Positions 59,253 through 64,000 of a DNA stretch of 64,000 nt are shown here, one piece after another. Made by a program: the position numbers and the translations under genes. This stretch comes from Adlercreutzia wanghongyangiae. GTDB taxonomy: Bacteria > Actinomycetota > Coriobacteriia > Coriobacteriales > Eggerthellaceae. The stretch's first letter is position 1. Each line of letters starts with the position of its first letter. Location of the stretch: contig NZ_JAYMFF010000002.1 of the NCBI RefSeq assembly GCF_035989245.1, positions 62,001 to 126,000 on the forward strand, read 5' to 3'. Below the pieces are notes generated by a model. The model did not search any database, was not told the origin of the DNA, and saw only the letters and a list, made by a program, of their open reading frames with translations.

Positions 59253-60067
59253 GCATGCCCAATTCAAGGCGCAATCTCGACATAGCCATCGAACGTCTTG
59301 CGAAAGACAGCGATGAGGCAGTGCGCATCAAGCGGACCATGGCGAACGCCATCGTGGGGCAGCTCCTCCCCGATGGCGCGGTCAAAGGAGGAAGCTCGCT
59401 CAAACTCAGATTCGGCGATGGGGCGACGCGCTTCTCAAGAGATCTGGATACAGCGCGCGCATCCGACATCGATGACTATGTCAGTCGACTTGAGGATGCG
59501 CTCGCATCCGGTTGGAACGGTTTTACCGGAAAGCTCGTGCCCGGCAAACCGGCAAAGCCCAAGGGCGTGCCTGCGCAATACATCATGCAGCCTTTCGAGG
59601 TGAAGCTCTCCTACAACGGGAAGTCATGGATCACGGTTCCTCTTGAGGTGGGGCACAACGAGATCGGCGATGCCGACGATCCAGACATGCTGGCGCCCGA
59701 AGACGTGTCACAGATGTTTGTTGCGCTAGGGTTCCCTCCTCTTAATCCGATGCCGTTCATGAAGCTCGCTCATCAGGTGGTCCAAAAGCTCCACGTGCTG
59801 ACCGAGGAGGGCTCGGATCGCGTACATGACCTAGTGGATCTTCAGATCATAATGCGGGAGGATGCTCCTGATGTTGCAGATATCAAGCCCCTTTGCATCA
59901 GGCTGTTCGCATACAGGGGGATGCAGGAATGGCCCCCTCGCATCGTCGATCACCCCGATTGGGAGATGGGTTATGCAGCCGCTGCGGAGGGATTGGATGT
60001 ACTTGATCTGGAACATGCCATCGCCTGGGGAAATGATTTGATCGACCGAATCGACTCTCACGCCTAA
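59249..60067 (+). CDS. AbiEii-family nucleotidyltransferase toxin (module 3)
   Basis: A 272-residue nucleotidyltransferase. The active site KGGSSLKLRFGDGATRFSRD then LDTARASD gives GG...S/D-DLD. Downstream are LKLSYNGKSW-like strands (VKLSYNGKSWITVPLEVGHN) and the family's FMKLAHQVVQKLHVLTEEGS, DRVHDLVDLQII. It appears intact, unlike module 2. It overlaps the antitoxin gene by four bases. Base composition is lower in GC than the chromosome core, in keeping with acquisition. Confidence 0.87.
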   Translation: MSMPNSRRNLDIAIERLAKDSDEAVRIKRTMANAIVGQLLPDGAVKGGSSLKLRFGDGATRFSRDLDTARASDIDDYVSRLEDALASGWNGFTGKLVPGKPAKPKGVPAQYIMQPFEVKLSYNGKSWITVPLEVGHNEIGDADDPDMLAPEDVSQMFVALGFPPLNPMPFMKLAHQVVQKLHVLTEEGSDRVHDLVDLQIIMREDAPDVADIKPLCIRLFAYRGMQEWPPRIVDHPDWEMGYAAAAEGLDVLDLEHAIAWGNDLIDRIDSHA

Positions 60068-60429
60068 GAATATGGGCAATGCGCAAACCGAACATCTTTC
60101 CTGCCTATTGGTAGCGACTGGTTCTCAGCGTTGCCGAGGACACAAGGGAGTACAAGCGAAATGGCTGAAGTCCCATTTGAGGGCACATGCGACTCGATCG
60201 GCAATGTATGCTTGCCGAAACGTGATTGAAAGTATAGCGTCAACGTGCCTGGAAAAGTGAAGCATTTCCCAATCGGGGATCTAGTCCAACAACGGGAACC
60301 AGTAGTCTCGCCAGTCGTGCATCCGGGCCTTTGATTCTAAGAGTAGTCTGCAAGCGGCTCAGTTTCATTAACCGACCGCAAAGGTCAAACTAATCCAGGA
60401 AATACGTACATGTCGTTGCCTCCGAAAGG

Positions 60430-60607
60430 CCGCTCCCTGAGTGCCTACATTTTAAGCGGAGCCGTCTGGAAGAACATCTCTTCGAATATCGCCGGAAAGA
60501 ACACCGAGCCCTATCGCGAGTGCAAGGTGTACATGCCCCGCTTCGAGCTTGTGTCCGACAGTGTGGACCTCAAACGCTTCCTCCCACCCCATGCCTGCGC
60601 AATGTAA
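60430..60607 (+). pseudogene. serpin-like gene remnant
   Basis: A fragment of about 59 codons: SGAVWKNISSNIAGKN..., then YRECKVYMPRFELVSDSVDL KRFL. The strand/helix pattern VYMPRFEL...SVDLK is typical of the serpin core, but the N-terminal two thirds and the reactive loop are absent. The 60068-60641 gap holds nothing else recognisable. Confidence 0.4.
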
Positions 60608-60641
60608 CTGCGGACAGCAAGGTCATCCCGAACGCTCGCGA

Positions 60642-61253
60642 CTACCCCTCCAGCGCGAGCAGGAGCCCTGCGAGCAGCAGGCCGATCATGGCGCCGCCGA
60701 AAAGCTTCACTACAACGCCGAGCGCCGGGTGCTTGCGGGCGAGGCCTTCCACATCCGGCTCGCCAACGACCCCGCTCTTGAGGAACCGATCGATCTCGCG
60801 ATAGGTAACGATGTCGTGCTTCTTCTTCAGGCGACCCACCGCAACGGCCATGGCGAACCCGATGGCGTAGAGCACGATAAACGCGGCCGCCCCCGCGATG
60901 TTCCCCTTGCTCATGCGCGCGAACCCCGACGGCTCTTGCCACGCAAGCGAGAAGCCGAGCAGGAAGAGGAAGGCCAGCCCCGAGAAGGCCAGCATCCCGA
61001 TTGACAGCAGCCGCATCTTGCGCGAGTCCTCCGCGATGGCGCGCTGCATGACGACCACATCTCCCCTCACGAGCTCGTCGATGGAGACGCCGAACAGCTG
61101 GCTGAGCAACAGCAGGCTCTGCACGTCCGGGTAGGTCTTGTCGTTCTCCCAATTCGAAATAGTCTGGCGCGACACGAATATCGCCTTCGAGACCTCATCT
61201 TGGGAAAGCCCATGCTCCTCTCGCTTGGCCTTCAGCTGCCGAGCCAGTTCCAT
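60642..61253 (-). CDS. XRE-type HTH regulator with membrane helices
   Basis: A 203-residue paralogue of the protein at 40375-40992. HTH_3 domain (LKAKREEHGLSQDEVSKAIF, VSRQTISNWENDKTYPDVQS, LLLLSQLFGVSIDELVRGD), then three hydrophobic helices (LLSIGMLAFSGLAFLFLLGF, GAAAFIVLYAIGFAMAVAV and a C-terminal one). The two share the charged HDIVTYREI/HNLVTYREI loop. ATG 61253 follows GGAAGGGATCG. It is divergent from an unknown gene with a palindromic site between. Confidence 0.87.
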   Translation of the reverse strand: MELARQLKAKREEHGLSQDEVSKAIFVSRQTISNWENDKTYPDVQSLLLLSQLFGVSIDELVRGDVVVMQRAIAEDSRKMRLLSIGMLAFSGLAFLFLLGFSLAWQEPSGFARMSKGNIAGAAAFIVLYAIGFAMAVAVGRLKKKHDIVTYREIDRFLKSGVVGEPDVEGLARKHPALGVVVKLFGGAMIGLLLAGLLLALEG

Positions 61254-61324
61254 CGATCCCTTCCTTTCGATTGCCTGTTGGCGCGTCGCGCCGCTTGTGC
61301 GCACCGAAATGATACCCCACAAGG

Positions 61325-61368
61325 CTTGCAAAACGATGCGGACACAGCTGTCAAAAGTCTTTTGCAAG
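61325..61368. promoter_or_regulatory. candidate operator of the XRE gene
   Basis: CTTGCAAAA (61325-61333) and TTTTGCAAG (61360-61368). A minus-strand TTGACA -35 lies between the arms. Confidence 0.5.
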
Positions 61369-61474
61369 GCCGTTGAACAGGCATTTTGTAAGGATGAGCC
61401 GTTTGCGGGCCTTGAGGAGAATTGGCAGAATACTAGCCGCCGACGCAAATCCGAGTGAAAGGAACGAAGCAGTT

Positions 61475-61942
61475 ATGGCCCGCGAAGAGAAGGTTTGGGA
61501 ATATGTGCTGAATGCCGGCTTCACGCCCCTGGAGGACCGGTGCATCATCGTCAAGGGGGCGGCGGGAGATCTCAGCGATAAGATCGTCCGCTTTTTCGAG
61601 ACATGGGATGTGGCGGTTCTTCAGATGTGCGAGAACGAGCTCATCCTGCTTCCGTTCGGATCCTTTTGGGGAACGTTGGAACGGGACGTCTCGCTCGTGG
61701 TGCCGTATGCAGACATTGAATCTGTGAAGCTTACCGATGACTTGCTTAACGTGGTCATCGACATCGTGACGAGCACCGGCGGCGTGCGTCTCACCACCCA
61801 GCAGAAGGGACTGAGCGACCTACGGCTGTCCGGCATATACGCCTCGCAGTACGCCGGCGGCTACAAGAACTGGCACGCCGAGAACGTGGAGGGAACCCTG
61901 CAAGCCCTCAGTGAGCTTGGGCACAAGGCGTCGTGCGAGTAA
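61475..61942 (+). CDS. hypothetical protein (possible PH-like fold)
   Basis: A 155-residue soluble protein that I do not assign to a family. It reads as a beta-rich domain (NELILLPFGSFWGTLERDVS, LVVPYADIESVKLTDDLLNV, VIDIVTSTGGVRLTTQQKG), suggestive of bacterial pleckstrin-homology-like proteins, then a C-terminal helix. GAAAGGAACG lies 7-16 bases before ATG 61475. It is divergent from the membrane XRE regulator and convergent with the toxin-antitoxin pair, with a strong terminator between. Confidence 0.7.
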   Translation: MAREEKVWEYVLNAGFTPLEDRCIIVKGAAGDLSDKIVRFFETWDVAVLQMCENELILLPFGSFWGTLERDVSLVVPYADIESVKLTDDLLNVVIDIVTSTGGVRLTTQQKGLSDLRLSGIYASQYAGGYKNWHAENVEGTLQALSELGHKASCE

Positions 61943-61998
61943 GACATCTTCACCTCATCAGGAGGCCTCTCAGCACTCCCCCAAAAAAACGCAACAGA

Positions 61999-62038
61999 CT
62001 CCCTGGCCGAACGAGACCACACTCGTTCGGCCAGGGAG
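61999..62038. terminator. 17-bp perfect hairpin between convergent genes
   Basis: 61999-62015 pairs fully with 62022-62038 (loop ACCACA). A T run on the minus strand (61983-61989) lies nine bases beyond. Probably a two-way terminator. Confidence 0.75.
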
Positions 62039-62090
62039 TATCCTCGACAACTACCGACCATATGTCGGGAAAAGATGGCGAGGATAAGAT

Positions 62091-62474
62091 TCAGCGCCCT
62101 TGCCCTCGGATCGTCAGATGCGGGCATTCTGCCCCTTCTTTAGTTATACCAGCAAGCATCGCCTTGATGGAAGCGATATCGTCCTCGGCAAGGCGACCAA
62201 TGCGCCCCGCATCGCCCAGATAACCAGCGGGGATTTCAGCAATGCGGTCGAGCCGAGCGATGGAGGGCTTAGCAAGGCCTGCTGCCTCCCATTCTTGTAT
62301 AAGATAATCATGCTCCAGAGAGAGCTTGTTAGTCGCGCTCGTCACCATCGCCACAAGCGTTCCATCGGGACGCATCGCCAATACGATGACCGGGCGAAAC
62401 TTATATCCGCGACCTTCGGAAAAGTCGAAGCGCGCGTGCCAGACCTCCCACGGTTGAGGCTCTTTGTCATTCAT
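62091..62474 (-). CDS. PemK/MazF-like toxin
   Basis: A 127-residue protein resembling PemK/MazF-type endoribonucleases: WEVWHARFDFSEGRGYKFRP (basic strand and loop), VIVLAMRPDGTLVAMVTSAT, and IARLDRIAEIPAGYLGDAGR then IGRLAEDDIASI. The order of short strands and the conserved RP-V motif fit the fold, though the sequence is diverged. ATG 62474 overlaps the stop of the antitoxin by 8 bp, so translation is coupled. The partner is of the RelB/DinJ class, an unusual combination. Confidence 0.75.
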   Translation of the reverse strand: MNDKEPQPWEVWHARFDFSEGRGYKFRPVIVLAMRPDGTLVAMVTSATNKLSLEHDYLIQEWEAAGLAKPSIARLDRIAEIPAGYLGDAGRIGRLAEDDIASIKAMLAGITKEGAECPHLTIRGQGR

Positions 62475-62745
62475 CGCCGTCGTCCCATTCCGCCGGCAGC
62501 ACGGCAACGCCCTCGGCATCAAAAGGGGGTCTGTAGGCCACCGAAGCGATGGCGTCATACGACGGCGCTTCCGGACGCAAATCGAACGGCAGACCACCAA
62601 CCTCAATCGACTTGATGAGGAACGTGTTAATCGCATCATTGAGACTGAGACCCCATCGAGCGTACACCTCAGTCGCATCTCGTTTCACCTCATCAGACGT
62701 GCGCGTCTTGATCTCCGCACGCCTTGTCACTGCAGCCGTTGCCAT
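62467..62745 (-). CDS. RelB/DinJ-family antitoxin
   Basis: A 92-residue antitoxin. The N-terminal ribbon-helix-helix (AEIKTRTSDEVKRDATEVYA with RWGLSLNDAINTFLIKSI) is typical DinJ: one strand for DNA contact, then EVGGLPFDLRPE. The C-terminal tail (PPFDAEGVAVLPAEWDDGDE) would wrap the toxin. AGAAGGAGGTGCTCG precedes ATG 62745. The upstream palindrome is the probable operator. Confidence 0.88.
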   Translation of the reverse strand: MATAAVTRRAEIKTRTSDEVKRDATEVYARWGLSLNDAINTFLIKSIEVGGLPFDLRPEAPSYDAIASVAYRPPFDAEGVAVLPAEWDDGDE

Positions 62746-62761
62746 CGAGCACCTCCTTCTA

Positions 62762-62795
62762 TTAGTACCCATATTGTACCCTATTAGGGTACTAA
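62762..62795. promoter_or_regulatory. operator of the DinJ-PemK pair
   Basis: The palindrome GTACCCTATTAGGGTAC (62776-62792) lies within a wider TTAGTACCC...GGGTACTAA repeat (62762-62770, 62787-62795), 17-50 bp before the antitoxin start. Confidence 0.65.
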
Positions 62796-62847
62796 AGAGA
62801 TACCGCCAACTCAAAGGGCAACATTCTGTCACACCCTCGACGAAACC

Positions 62848-63204
62848 TCATACTCTCCCGCAATAGCCCGCTGCGTCAACAATTAAAGAAAGAGGACAGA
62901 CCAGCACGGGAAAAGACATCCACATGTTTTGCGCGAGATCGCACTGCTGTCGTCCTTTTGCTGCTAGTGAACCGAGCGGCGTATGTCGCACCGCACTGGC
63001 AGAAAGTAGCGCTCGGCACCAACCCGTTGTTGCGAGATCGAAACGAATGCCTAGTGATTGGAATAGCTGGCTTTTGGCCGAGGGCGCAAGCTGGAGCGCA
63101 TCCGGCAAGGGCCAGGGCGATTGGAACGCGTGCGCCCAGGCGCAGGCGAGCTGGAAAGTAACAGCGATGATCGCGTACCGGAGAAGCAGATCGATTGCGC
63201 TCAT
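62848..63204 (-). CDS. short membrane protein, coupled to the helical-repeat gene
   Basis: A 118-codon ORF whose ATG overlaps the upstream gene's stop (ATGA), which implies coupled translation. The first 25 residues form a hydrophobic segment (IDLLLRYAIIAVTFQLACAW), so it could be a small membrane or secreted protein. From about residue 60 on the composition looks less like coding sequence, and the stop may be fortuitous after a frameshift. No family is recognised. Function unknown. Confidence 0.4.
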   Translation of the reverse strand: MSAIDLLLRYAIIAVTFQLACAWAHAFQSPWPLPDALQLAPSAKSQLFQSLGIRFDLATTGWCRALLSASAVRHTPLGSLAAKGRQQCDLAQNMWMSFPVLVCPLSLIVDAAGYCGRV

Positions 63205-63995
63205 AGCGCCTCCCCCTTGTCAGCGAAACGCTCGATAACGGCGACAAACCTTGGGCTCTCACGGAGAGCGCTCCATCGCTCGTCCGTCTCAAGACGCTTC
63301 ATGAGGGCCTCGCAGAGCGCGTCGGCCAATTCTTCCCGCGCAACATCCGTCGCCTCGTCGCCGTTTTCCCAAAGGTATTCCTGCACGCTTTCGAAAAACG
63401 GAGGGTTCTCCGGATGCGCGAGCAGGCCACGGCATTTCTCCAAATCAAGTTCGAATGCCTCCAGGTGGTCGAGCGCTGCATCCGTCTGCCCCGACTGCGC
63501 GAGCTGCGCGGCAAGTTCGCAGCGAATGAACGGGATGAGCGTCGGAGAAAGCACGGCGAATCCCTGCGGCTTCTGCAGACCCTTGGCGAGAGCAAGAAGC
63601 TGTTCCAAGTCTTCTGCGCCCAGATCCGGAAACCCCGCCAGAGCCTGGGCGCAGCTTGCAGCTTCCAGTAGAGAGAAGAGCATCTGGCGCTTGAGAACCC
63701 TCGCGGCCTCTTCAGCATCCCCCGCCCTCAGCTTGATGCCCGCGAACGTGACTGCCGCCATATCCGGCTTGGCTGCCACCTTCTTCTCGATGAGCTCGGC
63801 AGCTCGCTCCTCGCGCCCCGATGCCGCCATCAGCATGCAGATAGTCTGCAGGTCCATATCGGCAGAGGGTCCGTCGGGATCGAGCTGCAGCGATCTCTCC
63901 AACAGCCGCTCAACCGCCTCGGTCAAACCGGGCACGAGCTCGGGGGCGCCGTTCCCCAATTCGACGGCTTTCGCGTAAAGTAGCATGGCAATCAT
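63201..63995 (-). CDS. helical-repeat hypothetical protein (may extend past the window edge)
   Basis: At least 264 residues, strongly alpha-helical and acidic, with TPR-like spacing of small and aromatic residues: LYAKAVELGNGAPELVPGLT, AERAAELIEKKVAAKPDMAA, VTFAGIKLRAGDAEEAARVL, LAAQLAQSGQTDAALDHLEA. No catalytic motif is seen. It may be a scaffold. ATG 63995 or 63986 could start it (AGGATG upstream of the latter), or the frame may continue beyond 64000. The downstream short membrane ORF overlaps its stop. Confidence 0.7.
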   Translation of the reverse strand: MIAMLLYAKAVELGNGAPELVPGLTEAVERLLERSLQLDPDGPSADMDLQTICMLMAASGREERAAELIEKKVAAKPDMAAVTFAGIKLRAGDAEEAARVLKRQMLFSLLEAASCAQALAGFPDLGAEDLEQLLALAKGLQKPQGFAVLSPTLIPFIRCELAAQLAQSGQTDAALDHLEAFELDLEKCRGLLAHPENPPFFESVQEYLWENGDEATDVAREELADALCEALMKRLETDERWSALRESPRFVAVIERFADKGEAL

Positions 63996-64000
63996 CCTGA

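Noticed and set aside
1..64000. CRISPR array
   Set aside because: No set of regularly spaced identical direct repeats was found. The GAACTCA and ATGTCGTAATAAA repeats are too few and have mixed orientation.

Overview
The window looks like a chromosomal segment of a gut actinobacterium of the Coriobacteriia, most likely family Eggerthellaceae. The reasons are the high G+C, a Tat-exported FAD reductase next to a multi-membrane-span LuxR regulator, menaquinone genes, and Actinobacteria-style cell-wall genes. The species cannot be fixed from the sequence alone.

Left part (1-18.7 kb): two sodium-coupled transporters (a partial NhaC antiporter and an SSS symporter), a menaquinone block (menF-menD-menH), a flavin reductase with a divergent HxlR regulator, folE and an ACT-domain protein, mscL with an added zinc ribbon, rlmH, exodeoxyribonuclease III, an LCP-family cell-wall transferase, and a one-piece MurT-GatD fusion. 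An ArsB/NhaD-type permease follows.

Middle (18.7-43.4 kb): tRNA-Thr(CGT), preceded by an inverted partial copy of itself; a UvrA-like ABC protein; a Fic protein behind four copies of a putative operator; an FMN reductase; a Tat FAD reductase with a membrane LuxR regulator; a protein made of two LuxR HTH domains; a HipA-type kinase; an iron alcohol dehydrogenase; a uracil/xanthine permease; a VanZ-RDD protein; a LOG hydrolase; a PAS-GGDEF protein; thioredoxin; an MFS exporter with a structured leader; two acetyltransferases; a membrane XRE regulator; and a NhaP-type antiporter. Several intergenic gaps hold long inverted repeats (up to 26-29 bp arms around loops of about 50-100 nt). Some of these share sequence.

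Right part (43.5-60.6 kb) is an accessory region at the 3' end of guaA. The guaA tail sequence recurs twice downstream (50.70 kb and 58.61 kb). Each copy is followed by its own terminator, which marks two tandem insertions. No integrase is visible. Cargo: an AT-richer three-gene operon of unknown function, decayed genes, three AbiE-type toxin-antitoxin modules (one with a gutted toxin), a kinase-acetyltransferase fusion, a LysR/SDR/carboxymuconolactone decarboxylase cluster, and an ECF sigma/ABC transporter operon. The last 3.4 kb hold a second membrane XRE regulator, a conserved-looking unknown protein, a DinJ-PemK hybrid toxin-antitoxin pair, and a helical-repeat protein that reaches the window edge.
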